Of a DNA stretch of 64,000 nt, positions 24,727 to 32,494 are shown one piece after another. A program made the position numbers and the translations under genes. Origin of the DNA: an uncultured Candidatus Melainabacteria bacterium (lineage in GTDB: Bacteria; Cyanobacteriota; Vampirovibrionia; Gastranaerophilales; Gastranaerophilaceae). The stretch lies in NCBI GenBank assembly GCA_934675685.1, contig CAKURL010000004.1:1-64000 (forward strand), written 5' to 3'. Under the pieces are notes generated by a model that was not told the DNA's origin, made no database searches, and saw only the letters and a list, made by a program, of their open reading frames with translations. Positions within the stretch are counted from its first letter, which is position 1, and each line of letters starts with the position of its first letter.

Positions 24727-26196
24727 ATGAAAATATCGGGTGTAAATTTATTATCAGGTTTAGCAAACAATAACGACTCGCTTTTGCCAATGATGGTGAA
24801 AGACGCGGTTTCAAACGGAACAATCGTATATACATACACAAAAGAAGGCGGAAAAGATGACGCCAGAGAAAAATTCATCGAAGAATACGGAACGGGTGTA
24901 GCTTGGCTTTTATCCATTCCATTTATAAAAAAAGTTTTTGATTCAACAGTTTACAAGAAATTAAATTTAAGCCCAGATTTCGACGAAAGATTAATTCTTT
25001 CAAATAAAGATATTGAAAATAGCGCAAAAAACCAAAAAACAGGCTTTTTTGCAAATTTAAAAGATAAATTATTTTCCGTTGGGGTGGATAAAGAGTCTGC
25101 TTTGGCTCTTCAAAAAGACATTTTAGCCGAAAACAACGACGTTTACGCAGCAGAAAAACAAGTTTTTGCGACATTAAACGACAAAAATGACGTCTTAAAA
25201 AACATTCCTTTTTTAAAAAATTTAACCAATGGACAATTATATAAATCTCTTTTTATGGCGAAGTTTGTGACTGCGACGGCTTTAAGCGCAGCTTTGCTTG
25301 TGAAGATAATTAAGCTTAAACAACAAACTACAGAAAAAAGAATTCAAAGAGACATTCAAAAAAATCACGCTTCAAACGTGATGTTAAATAAAGCGATTTC
25401 TCAAAACCAAACTTTCCAAAGCTTCCTTGGAAATGGCAAAAATGAAGAAAAAAAATCGCCAGAAAAAGAAATTTCCTTCAAAGGCGGATATCAAGTCTTG
25501 AGCGCATTTGCGCACAACCCTATCTTAAACAACACAATCTTAGATGGCGTTATTTCTCTAACCAGATTAAAAGAAGCAAGAAAAGGCGAAAAGAAAGAAA
25601 TAGCTTTAAAAGAAGCTTTTCAAATCGTGTTTATTTATGCTCTTGCAAAGCCAACTCAAAAGCTTTTAGAATATGTCGGAGATAAATTCAAAAAGCCTGT
25701 GGCACTCGACCCTAAAGTTTTGTTTGACAAAAATTTAGAGCAAAATTTGCCTGAAATCTTAAAAGAAGCAAAAGACGTTTCAAAAGATGGTTCTTTAGTT
25801 CAAAATGTTTATAACTTTGCAAAAGCAAACCCAAAGAGCCCTTTTATCGACGCTTTGGCTAAAAATGGGGCAATAAATTTAATCACAAAAGAAGGTGAAA
25901 CCAAAGGAATCAGCTATTTAAAACCGGTGAGCGAAGATAATATCAAAACCACAATTTCAGAATTGGAAAAATTAAATGGCGCTTTAAAAGAAAACTCTAG
26001 CTTAAAATCAATCAAAGCTTATAAAGTATTTTCAGTATTTGCAAATCTCGCCTTTGGGATTTGGGCTATGGGCGTTTTACAGCCAAAAGTAGCAATCTTT
26101 ATGAGAAAAATGTTAAATAACGGGGACAATAGAAACCCTGCAATCGTGGCTCAAGAACAAGAAATGCTAGAAAAACACAAAGCTAATTTAGCCTAG
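24727..26196 (+). CDS. Large F-K-G-type membrane protein with two related halves
   Basis: A 489-residue protein without a signal peptide. I see two similar halves, each with a hydrophobic segment near a charged stretch and a second one 100-180 residues later followed by Lys/Arg. Half 1 has WLLSIPFIKKVF and AKFVTATALSAALLVKIIKL. Half 2 has QIVFIYALAKPTQKLL and FANLAFGIWAMGVLQPKV. EISFKGG (residues 249-254) starts half 2, where F-K-G is otherwise N-terminal in this window. The same layout is in the gene at 40085. Lineage-specific family; function unknown. AAGGGA precedes the ATG. Confidence 0.8.
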   Translation: MKISGVNLLSGLANNNDSLLPMMVKDAVSNGTIVYTYTKEGGKDDAREKFIEEYGTGVAWLLSIPFIKKVFDSTVYKKLNLSPDFDERLILSNKDIENSAKNQKTGFFANLKDKLFSVGVDKESALALQKDILAENNDVYAAEKQVFATLNDKNDVLKNIPFLKNLTNGQLYKSLFMAKFVTATALSAALLVKIIKLKQQTTEKRIQRDIQKNHASNVMLNKAISQNQTFQSFLGNGKNEEKKSPEKEISFKGGYQVLSAFAHNPILNNTILDGVISLTRLKEARKGEKKEIALKEAFQIVFIYALAKPTQKLLEYVGDKFKKPVALDPKVLFDKNLEQNLPEILKEAKDVSKDGSLVQNVYNFAKANPKSPFIDALAKNGAINLITKEGETKGISYLKPVSEDNIKTTISELEKLNGALKENSSLKSIKAYKVFSVFANLAFGIWAMGVLQPKVAIFMRKMLNNGDNRNPAIVAQEQEMLEKHKANLA

Positions 26197-26444
26197 ACTT
26201 CGATAAAAAGCTTTCTTCCTACAATATTAGGCTTTCCGTTGTAGTAGCCTGCGAAATATCCGCCCAAAACAGGCTGATTTTTGCCATAGTTCGAGCTTGA
26301 GCCAAAAGTTGTAGACAAAAAAGGATTAACATTTTCTTGCGTTTGAAAAGGGTTGTTTCCGCTTGCTCTTTTAACACTTGTGGTCTTAGAAGCTTGAGAA
26401 GTTGCGATTGATTTTGAAATTAATGAAACTAAGTTTGATAGCAT
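26193..26444 (-). CDS. Small hypothetical protein (83 aa)
   Basis: An 83-residue protein rich in Ser, Asn and Gly, with NNPFQTQENVNPFLSTTFG in the middle and GGYFAGYYNGKPNIVGR near the end. AAAGGTG precedes the ATG at good spacing. It is convergent with the F-K-G protein and the two stop codons overlap (CTAG). There is no recognisable domain or membrane segment. A real gene is likely from its start signals, but its role is unknown. Confidence 0.5.
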   Translation of the reverse strand: MLSNLVSLISKSIATSQASKTTSVKRASGNNPFQTQENVNPFLSTTFGSSSNYGKNQPVLGGYFAGYYNGKPNIVGRKLFIEV

Positions 26445-26699
26445 AATTCACCTTTTTTGAAATTTTAATGTTTATTTCTATTTTGTCAATTTTTTAAAAA
26501 AATTTGGCAACAATAAATTTTAGCATTAATTTTTTGTAAAAATATCCGATATTTATACTAAAACTTTATTTTTTTAGTTTAAATTTATTAAGAAATATTT
26601 TTCCTGTATTCAAAAACAAATTCTTATGATAGAATAGTATTGTTAAAATGACTAATATCATTTTTTATATATAAAAAAATTTGTACGAGGATTAGAACA

Positions 26700-28232
26700 A
26701 TTAATATTTCAATATATATAATTCTTTGCGCACTCATAGTATTATCAATCGTTTTGATAGTATTGCTTTCTTCGCAAAGAACAAAGGTAAAAGTTTTAGA
26801 ACAAAACGAAAAAAAATATATCCAAGACTTCAAAGAAAAAGAAGAATTCTTGAAAAAAGAAGCTGTAATTTCCGCAAGAGAACAATTGCACAAACAAAGA
26901 ATGGAATTTGACGAGCTTCAAAGAGAAAAGAAACAAGAGCTTGAAAAAATAGAACAATCTTTATATAAAAAAGAAGATGAACTAGAAGCTAAAAACCAAG
27001 CTGTTGTGGATAGAGAAGCTGTTTTAGACAAAAGACAAGATGTCTTAGAAGAAAAAGAAGATTATTTAGCTGAAACCATTGCAAAGCAAATCGAAGAGCT
27101 TGAGCGCGTTGCTCAAATGACTCGAGAAGAAGCAAAAAGTGTTCTTTTGACTCAATTAAAAGACGAGCTTGCAGCAGAACAAGTGCAATTAATTCGAGAA
27201 AATGAAATTAAAATCAAAGAAACAGCAGACGAAAAAGCTCGAGAAATCTTATCTCAAACTATGCAAAAATGCGCAATCGAACAAGTAATTGAAACTTCTG
27301 TTTCTGTTGTATCTTTGCCTTCTGACGAAATGAAAGGAAGAATCATAGGTAGAGAAGGAAGAAACATTAGAACTTTAGAAACTTTAACCGGGGTTGATTT
27401 AATTATCGACGACACACCGGAAGCGGTTGTTTTATCTTCTTTTGACCCTATTCGAAGAGAAGTTGCAAAATTAACTATCGAAAAATTAATACAAGACGGA
27501 AGAATACACCCTGTTCGAATTGAAGAAGTGTATGAAAAATCCTTAAAAGAAATTGAAAATAAAATTAAGCAAGAAGGTGAACGCGCAGCCGTTGACCTTG
27601 GAATTATGAACCTTAACAAAGAGCTTTCAAAAACACTTGGACGCTTATATTATAGAACAAGCTATGGGCAAAACGTTTTAAAACACTCAATTGAAGTTGG
27701 GCAAATTGCCGGAATGCTTGCTTGTGAGCTTGGCGCCGATGTTAAAAGCGCGAAGCGAGCCGGTCTTTTGCATGACATAGGAAAAGCAGTTGACCAGGAA
27801 CAAGAAGGCACTCACGTTCAATTGGGAGTTGAGTTGTGTCGCAGATATGGAGAAAAAGAACATATCATACACGCAATTGAAGCGCACCATGATGATGTTC
27901 CTTGCAACAATCTTCTTGATGCATTAGTTAAAATTGCAGACACAATTTCAGCAGGCCGCCCCGGCGCACGCCGCGACACGCTTGAAATCTATATTAAACG
28001 CCTTAAAAAGCTGGAAGAAATTGCAAACAGCTATGAAGGCATTAAGCAGTCCTTTGCAGTGTCGGCTGGTCGAGAGGTTAGGGTTGTTGTTCAGCCAAAT
28101 GTGTTTGACGACGTTGCAAGCGCAAAGCTTGCTCGCGAGATCGCAAAGCGCATTGAAGATGAGCTAGAGTACCCCGGACAAATTCGAGTAACCGTAGTTA
28201 GAGAAGCGAGAGTTACCGAAATTGCCAAATAG
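26700..28232 (+). CDS. rny: Ribonuclease Y, apparently starting at ATT
   Basis: Membrane-anchored endoribonuclease that initiates mRNA decay. From 26754 on: a coiled coil (about 130 residues), the KH motif [19 protein letters not shown], the HD site [14 protein letters not shown] and the conserved C-terminus [12 protein letters not shown]. The required N-terminal anchor ([20 protein letters not shown]) lies upstream of the first TTG (26754), in frame, with no ATG/GTG/TTG back to the stop at 26649. ACGAGG (26685-26690) lies 9 bases before ATT at 26700, my chosen start; GTG/ATG alternatives are absent. From the start used by a standard caller the anchor would be lost. Confidence 0.85.
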   Translation: MNISIYIILCALIVLSIVLIVLLSSQRTKVKVLEQNEKKYIQDFKEKEEFLKKEAVISAREQLHKQRMEFDELQREKKQELEKIEQSLYKKEDELEAKNQAVVDREAVLDKRQDVLEEKEDYLAETIAKQIEELERVAQMTREEAKSVLLTQLKDELAAEQVQLIRENEIKIKETADEKAREILSQTMQKCAIEQVIETSVSVVSLPSDEMKGRIIGREGRNIRTLETLTGVDLIIDDTPEAVVLSSFDPIRREVAKLTIEKLIQDGRIHPVRIEEVYEKSLKEIENKIKQEGERAAVDLGIMNLNKELSKTLGRLYYRTSYGQNVLKHSIEVGQIAGMLACELGADVKSAKRAGLLHDIGKAVDQEQEGTHVQLGVELCRRYGEKEHIIHAIEAHHDDVPCNNLLDALVKIADTISAGRPGARRDTLEIYIKRLKKLEEIANSYEGIKQSFAVSAGREVRVVVQPNVFDDVASAKLAREIAKRIEDELEYPGQIRVTVVREARVTEIAK

Positions 28233-28243
28233 GGCAATTTGGA

Positions 28244-29098
28244 ATGTGTAGCGAAAAACCTGTTCAAAAAATTATAAATAACGATTTTAAAATCTTGTTC
28301 ATAGGAGACATCGTAGGGCGCTCCGGAAGAGAAATTGTTTCTAAATTTCTACAAGAAAATAAAGAAAAATATGATTTTATTATCGCAAACATTGAAAACG
28401 CAAGCCACGGCTTTGGTTTGACCAAAAAAAACCACGACGAAATCGCGCAATATGGCATAGATTGCATGACTTCCGGAAACCACATTTGGGACAAAAAAGA
28501 AGTCTTAAACTATATTGAAGAAAGCCCTTATTTAATTCGCCCTCTAAATTACCATAAATCTGCGCTTGGGGTCGGCTATAAAACATTTTTTGATAAATTT
28601 ATAGTAATAAATTTATTGGGCAAAACCTTTATGCCTCCGATAAATTGCCCCTTTGTAGCTTTGGAAGATTTAATCTTTGAATTAAAAGAAAAAATTTCTG
28701 ATTTTGAAGATAAAATTTTAATCGTAGATTTTCACGCAGAAGCGACAGCAGAAAAGCAATGTTTCATGCACTTTGCTTCTGAATTGGGCGTCAAATGCGT
28801 TTTTGGAACGCACACGCACACCCAAACAGCAGACGAGAAAATCTTAAATGGAAAAACCGCGACAATCACAGACGCAGGCTTTTGCGGAAGCGAAAACAGC
28901 ATAATAGGTATGGAATACTTAGGTTCCGTAAAAAGATTAATCACTTCAATCAACGAGCGCTTTGAAGTAGAAACTTCAAAACCATATATCTTAAACGCCG
29001 TGGAAGTGGAATTTAAAAACAACTTGCCTATTTCAATCGGACGAATTAATTATAGATTTGAAGAAGAGGAAGAAAACAAGGAGGGCGAAAATGTCTAA
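28244..29098 (+). CDS. YmdB-family metallophosphoesterase
   Basis: A 284-residue protein of the TIGR00282/YmdB family. Metal-ligand motifs: FIGDIVGRSGREIV, ANIENASHGFGLT, SGNHIWDKKE, VDFHAEATAEK and GTHTHTQTADEK. Bacillus YmdB is a 2',3'-cyclic nucleotide phosphodiesterase that acts with RNase Y, and here it follows rny by 11 bases, the usual pairing. The N-terminus may start slightly later than the ATG at 28244. It overlaps the PHP gene by 8 bases. Confidence 0.9.
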   Translation: MCSEKPVQKIINNDFKILFIGDIVGRSGREIVSKFLQENKEKYDFIIANIENASHGFGLTKKNHDEIAQYGIDCMTSGNHIWDKKEVLNYIEESPYLIRPLNYHKSALGVGYKTFFDKFIVINLLGKTFMPPINCPFVALEDLIFELKEKISDFEDKILIVDFHAEATAEKQCFMHFASELGVKCVFGTHTHTQTADEKILNGKTATITDAGFCGSENSIIGMEYLGSVKRLITSINERFEVETSKPYILNAVEVEFKNNLPISIGRINYRFEEEEENKEGENV

Positions 29099-29942
29099 AA
29101 TCGACCTTCATATCCACACAACCTATTCCGATGGAATGCTTTCTCCCGAGCAAATCGTGGACACCGCCTTGAATTGCGGGCTCGATGTTATCGCTTTAAC
29201 AGACCACGACAACGTTTTGTCTTACGATATCGCGCAATCCTATGTAAAGAAAAACAATTTCAACCTTGAAATCATCTCGGGTGTTGAAATAAATACGATT
29301 TATAAAGACTACGAAGTCCATATCTTGGGCTATTTTATGGACAAAAACAATTCTGATTTTATTAATATGCTTGAATTTCAACAAAAAGCCAGAATTGAGC
29401 AAACCCACAAAATAATAGAGCTTCTAGCCAAAAAAGAAGGTATTAAAATCAAGTTTGAAAATGTCCAAAAGCTCGTTGCTCCAAAAGGCTCAATTGGCCG
29501 CCCGCACATCGCAAGAGCAATTACTTCTTGTGGCGGAAGCGCAAACGTGATGGAAGCTTATGCAAAATTTATAAACAACAATTCCGATGTTTATGTAGAA
29601 AGAAAAACTGTTTCTCCGCACGACGCGGTTGAAATCATATCAGAAGCAAAAGGAATACCTGTTTTTGCACACCCGATCGACGTGGATATCGCAGACAAAC
29701 TCACAAAAGACCTCGTAAATTGCGGCCTGAGGGGGATTGAAGCATACCACAGAAAACATTCTCCTGCCGCAGTAGAGCATTTTTCAACGTTGGCCGAAGA
29801 ATATGGTCTCATCGTCACAGGGGGCTCTGACTTCCACGCGCCTTCATTAAACCACGGCACAATCTTGATGGGCAAAAACTTTGTCCCAGACTGGGTTTAC
29901 GATAAATTAATCAGAGAAAAGAAAAGAATCGATATGCAATAG
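29091..29942 (+). CDS. PHP-domain phosphoesterase (YciV/TrpH-like)
   Basis: A 283-residue PHP protein. DLHIHTTYSDG, ALTDHDNVLS, ISGVEINT, FAHPIDVD and VTGGSDFHAP provide the trinuclear metal site. Relatives dephosphorylate 3',5'-nucleoside bisphosphates and trim RNA 5' ends, which fits an operon with rny and ymdB. The start at 29091 is set by AAGGAGG and overlaps the upstream stop (ATGTCTAA). A repeat cluster begins at the base after its TAG. Confidence 0.87.
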   Translation: MSKIDLHIHTTYSDGMLSPEQIVDTALNCGLDVIALTDHDNVLSYDIAQSYVKKNNFNLEIISGVEINTIYKDYEVHILGYFMDKNNSDFINMLEFQQKARIEQTHKIIELLAKKEGIKIKFENVQKLVAPKGSIGRPHIARAITSCGGSANVMEAYAKFINNNSDVYVERKTVSPHDAVEIISEAKGIPVFAHPIDVDIADKLTKDLVNCGLRGIEAYHRKHSPAAVEHFSTLAEEYGLIVTGGSDFHAPSLNHGTILMGKNFVPDWVYDKLIREKKRIDMQ

Positions 29943-30013
29943 GCGCAAGCCGAGGCTCCCAAACGAGCTTTTGTTGAAAAAGCGAGTTGGAGCTGAACGA
30001 TGGCGACGTAAGA
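29943..30013 (+). repeat. 71-bp direct repeat, first copy (second at 30111-30181)
   Basis: An identical 71-bp block beginning GCGCAAGCCGAGGCTCCC and ending GCGACGTAAGA occurs at 29943 and 30111. After it the two copies carry completely different self-complementary inserts, then the same CCACAGGAGC. This is the clearest evidence that the insert is exchangeable. Confidence 0.9.
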
Positions 30014-30110
30014 ATTTTCGAAGAAAATTCCACAGGAGCAAACCCGAATGAAGCGAGGCTTAGTCCGACGGACTTGCCGAGCAAAATGAGGGCATAGGTG
30101 TGTGAAGAAA

Positions 30111-30181
30111 GCGCAAGCCGAGGCTCCCAAACGAGCTTTTGTTGAAAAAGCGAGTTGGAGCTGAACGATGGCGACGTAAGA
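30111..30181 (+). repeat. 71-bp direct repeat, second copy
   Basis: Identical to 29943-30013. It is followed by the long imperfect-hairpin insert of the unit ending at 30235. A degenerate third copy of its second half precedes the unit at 30552 (GAGCTGAACGATAGCGACGT). Confidence 0.9.
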
Positions 30182-30370
30182 CAATTGAGGCTGTTGAGCG
30201 ACTGAGCGAAACAGAGCCGAAATGCCCACAGGAGCCAAATAAACATATGTAGTCCATACCATGGCGACGTAAGAATTTTCGAAGAAAATTCCACAGGAGC
30301 AAACCCGAGCGAAGTTGACGTGTAGCGCGATACGCCCACAGGAGCCTCGTCGGGTTAGTAAACCCGACCT

Positions 30371-30425
30371 ACATTTGATAAAACAATACGTCATTCTGAA
30401 CTTGTTTCAGAATCTCTAAAACATG
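30371..30425 (+). repeat. Second repeat family, copy 2
   Basis: The same arms as 5807-5895 (ACATTTGATAAAACAATACG, then TCATTCTGAA; and TTCAGAATCTCTAAAACATG), but with only CTTGT between the pairing TTCTGAA and TTCAGAA. Both copies directly follow a modular hairpin cluster. Confidence 0.8.
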
Positions 30426-30462
30426 AAGTGTTTTCTTTCAATAACCTCGATTTGTTCATTTT

Positions 30463-30489
30463 TCTTCTTTTGAGCGATACAAAAGAAGA
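30463..30489 (+). repeat. 10-bp hairpin TCTTCTTTTG / CAAAAGAAGA
   Basis: Perfect inverted repeat with loop AGCGATA, between repeat copy 2 and the last modular unit. The short plus-strand ORF crossing it (30428-30685) runs through repeats and is not a gene. Confidence 0.5.
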
Positions 30490-30551
30490 GAGCTTTTGCC
30501 GAGGCTCAAAAGCGACTTGTGAAGAACAAGGCGCATTTGAGCTGAACGATA

Positions 30552-30585
30552 GCGACGTGGAAATCTTTGATTTCCTCAGGAGCAG
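30552..30585 (+). repeat. Modular unit with insert GGAAATC-TTT-GATTTCC
   Basis: GCGACGT, then a perfect 7-bp stem with a 3-base loop, then TCAGGAGC. The stem differs completely from the GAATTTTC insert, yet stem and loop size are kept. It is preceded by GAGCTGAACGAT, as in the 71-bp repeat. Confidence 0.8.
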
Positions 30586-30632
30586 AAAAAAGGAACCAAA
30601 AAGAAGAAAATATCGCTTTTCTTTTATCCTTC

Positions 30633-30774
30633 AATTCAAAAATAAACATCTGAAAACCTCCAGTGCGGACTCCCAAAAAAGCTAATTCTTGTTATACATG
30701 TTCTCATTTCAAATTACATGTTGGGCGGTCGTCCACCAATGTCGGTTTTCTTTTGTGATGTTTATTTTTGAATT
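30633..30774. repeat. 142-bp segment bounded by an 18-bp perfect inverted repeat
   Basis: AATTCAAAAATAAACATC at 30633-30650 is inverted at 30757-30774. The right end continues into sequence shared with 5988-6016. The interior is not symmetrical and has no ORF. It could be a small non-autonomous element or a repeat boundary; no target-site duplication is obvious. From 30775 to 30810 nothing else is seen. Confidence 0.5.
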
Positions 30775-30810
30775 TTAGCTTTTAGAAAAAAGAGATGGTA
30801 AAAATAACAA

Positions 30811-31899
30811 CTAAAACCTTGCGATTTTTTTCAAATATTCTTCCATAACTTTTTCTTTTGTATATTTTTCCTTAATTGAACCAATCGCATTTTCGCTCAA
30901 TTTTTCTTTTTCTTCTTTATTCAAATTAAAAATTTTATTCAAAACGCTTTCTAAATCTTTTTCAATTGGATTTATCAAAAAGCCATTTTTATTATCTTCA
31001 ACCACGCCGTCAATCCCTGTGTTTTTGATCCCTATCACGATTAAACCCCTCGAAAGCGCTTCTAAATAGCTCAATCCGAAAGTTTCGTTTTTTGATACGA
31101 GCGCAAAAATATCATATTTGTCAATTAAATCATAGATTTTTTTATGCTCAATATAAGGATAAATCTTTATTTTGTTTTTTAAATCATATTTTTCTATTAA
31201 TTTTTCAAGACGTCTTTTTTCTTTTCCTTCTCCAAAAATGTCGAATTGGAAGTCGAAATCAACTTTTTTCAAGGCTTTTATAATTAAATCTATATTTTTT
31301 CTTTTGATTAATTTTGAAAGAGTCAAAATCTTTAATTTTTTCTCAAAGGGTTTTTTCTTTTTTTCTAAGACAAATTCTTTTTCGATATATGAAGGCAGCA
31401 AAAAATCTGCCTTAAAATAATTTTTTAAAAAAACATTTCTAGCACCTATCAAATTTGAATTTAAAAGGGCTTTTTTTAATCTTTTTTTAAAAAAACAATA
31501 CTTAAAATCCTCCAAAACCCAATAGTCGCTTTGATGAACTATTGAAATAGTGGGCTTTTTTAGAGTTTTATTTATCAAATCTTTATACAAATGCCCAGAT
31601 GGCATGTGAGAAATTATCAAATCAAAATCAAGAGAATTTAAAAATTTGAGGAATTTTTTATCTTCTTTTAAAAAAGGCAAGAAAAAATTCCTATTAAAAA
31701 TGCGAATATTCTGAACAAAATATTCGCCATTTTTTATAATTTTATGTTTTCTTATTATTGAATTTATTAAAAAATTGGGTCTTAAGACTAAGATTTCGTG
31801 CCCAAAATCCAAAAAGCCTTTTGCAAAATCTTTTACAACTGATGGAATCGTTTTGTCTTTTTCAATTTCAAACAAATCAGATATAATCAAAATCTTCAT
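30811..31899 (-). CDS. Glycosyltransferase family 4 protein
   Basis: A 362-residue GT-B fold enzyme. The N-terminal half opens KILIISDLFEIEKDKTIPSV. The C-terminal nucleotide-sugar domain has LTLSKLIKRKNIDLIIKALK, DIFGEGKEKRRLEKLIEKY and LVSKNETFGLSYLEALSRGL, whose E-x7-E-type motif is typical of GT4. It is a retaining transferase, probably for envelope polysaccharide or LPS. The acceptor is unknown. It stands alone downstream of the small hypothetical gene. Confidence 0.87.
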   Translation of the reverse strand: MKILIISDLFEIEKDKTIPSVVKDFAKGFLDFGHEILVLRPNFLINSIIRKHKIIKNGEYFVQNIRIFNRNFFLPFLKEDKKFLKFLNSLDFDLIISHMPSGHLYKDLINKTLKKPTISIVHQSDYWVLEDFKYCFFKKRLKKALLNSNLIGARNVFLKNYFKADFLLPSYIEKEFVLEKKKKPFEKKLKILTLSKLIKRKNIDLIIKALKKVDFDFQFDIFGEGKEKRRLEKLIEKYDLKNKIKIYPYIEHKKIYDLIDKYDIFALVSKNETFGLSYLEALSRGLIVIGIKNTGIDGVVEDNKNGFLINPIEKDLESVLNKIFNLNKEEKEKLSENAIGSIKEKYTKEKVMEEYLKKIARF

Positions 31900-31912
31900 A
31901 GATTAATTATAT

Positions 31913-32320
31913 CTATTTTTCGTCCCCATAGCAATATAAAGCATAAGAAGCAGCATCAGCTGAAGCATCAAGAATAATGCCTAAGTCAGGGTATTCTTTA
32001 AGCAAAGCTTCAGTATCAGCTTGCTTTTTAACTTGCCCTATTTTATCTGAAATTTTAGAAGCAACAAGAGTAACTCCGCCCAAAATCAAAGCGCCGAGCC
32101 CAGCAGACTTAGCGATAGAGCGACCATTCGCGCGTGCTTCTGTAGCCGCTTGGCTTACGAAAGTGTCAACTTGTTCTTTGTTAAGCATGTTTGAAATTTC
32201 TTTTTTTGTTGGAACAATATAGCGACCAATTGCGCCCAAGGCTGCACCTGCCGCACAAGCAACAGCTGGAGCATGATTGCTTCTTTGAGGTTGGTTTAAA
32301 CGCACTGCTGTAATTTCCAT
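31913..32320 (-). CDS. Hypothetical protein with glycine/alanine-rich membrane segments (135 aa)
   Basis: A 135-residue protein starting MEITAVRLNQPQRSNHA, similar in style to the F-K-G proteins but without the motif. Two short hydrophobic stretches (AVACAAGAALGAIGRYI and GLGALILGGVTLVASKI) flank a polar helical region. No signal peptide or known domain. The 174-base gap upstream contains a hairpin-forming ATGTCGAT/ATTGACAT near 32350-32372 and no gene. Confidence 0.6.
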   Translation of the reverse strand: MEITAVRLNQPQRSNHAPAVACAAGAALGAIGRYIVPTKKEISNMLNKEQVDTFVSQAATEARANGRSIAKSAGLGALILGGVTLVASKISDKIGQVKKQADTEALLKEYPDLGIILDASADAASYALYCYGDEK

Positions 32321-32494
32321 ATCATCACACTTTCTTTACAAGATAATCATGTCAATCGCACAATCGACATTAACTTTTTTACTCATTCGAGATTTGGTCA
32401 AAAAAAAATCAAATCACCTTAAAAACTCGAGATCTTCGTTTTCTCAAATTTTTTCTACTATACCATATAATTTTTTTTGTGTCAAGTAGTAATC

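Larger units (their letters stand above)
29943..30368 (+). repeat. Structured repeat cluster B (four hairpin-insert units)
   Basis: The cluster starts at the first base after the PHP gene stop. Units: 30003-30039 (insert GAATTTTC-GAA-GAAAATTC), 30171-30235 (about 46-base imperfect hairpin, GGCTGTT against AACAGAGCC), 30264-30300 (same insert as the first) and 30317-30345 (GTGTA, loop, TACGC). All have GACGT on the left and CACAGGAGC on the right. GTCCGACGGAC lies at 30063, and GTCGGGTT-AGTA-AACCCGAC closes the cluster (30349-30368), as in cluster A. Reverse-strand ORFs here are artefacts of the repeats. Confidence 0.85.

Noticed and set aside
26754..26756. TTG as the start codon of rny
   Set aside because: It lies within the predicted membrane anchor, has no Shine-Dalgarno sequence and would remove most of the hydrophobic segment.
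26726..26911. 61-codon ORF overlapping the start of rny in another frame
   Set aside because: It overlaps the RNase Y anchor and coiled coil, which are clearly in the other frame.
29943..30368. CRISPR array
   Set aside because: Repeat units are irregularly spaced, the variable parts are palindromic inserts rather than spacers, and no cas genes are present.
29897..30394. Long minus-strand ORFs of 80-165 codons across repeat cluster B
   Set aside because: They are read entirely through the repeat modules (repeated peptide blocks such as SSKILTS), have no ribosome binding site and mirror each repeat copy.
30428..30685. 85-codon plus-strand ORF
   Set aside because: It crosses a hairpin and a modular repeat unit, with no ribosome binding site and low-complexity Lys/Arg content.
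32350..32372. Promoter TTGACA within the ATGTCGAT/ATTGACAT hairpin upstream of 32320
   Set aside because: No -10 box at 16-18 bases from it; kept only as a hairpin note.
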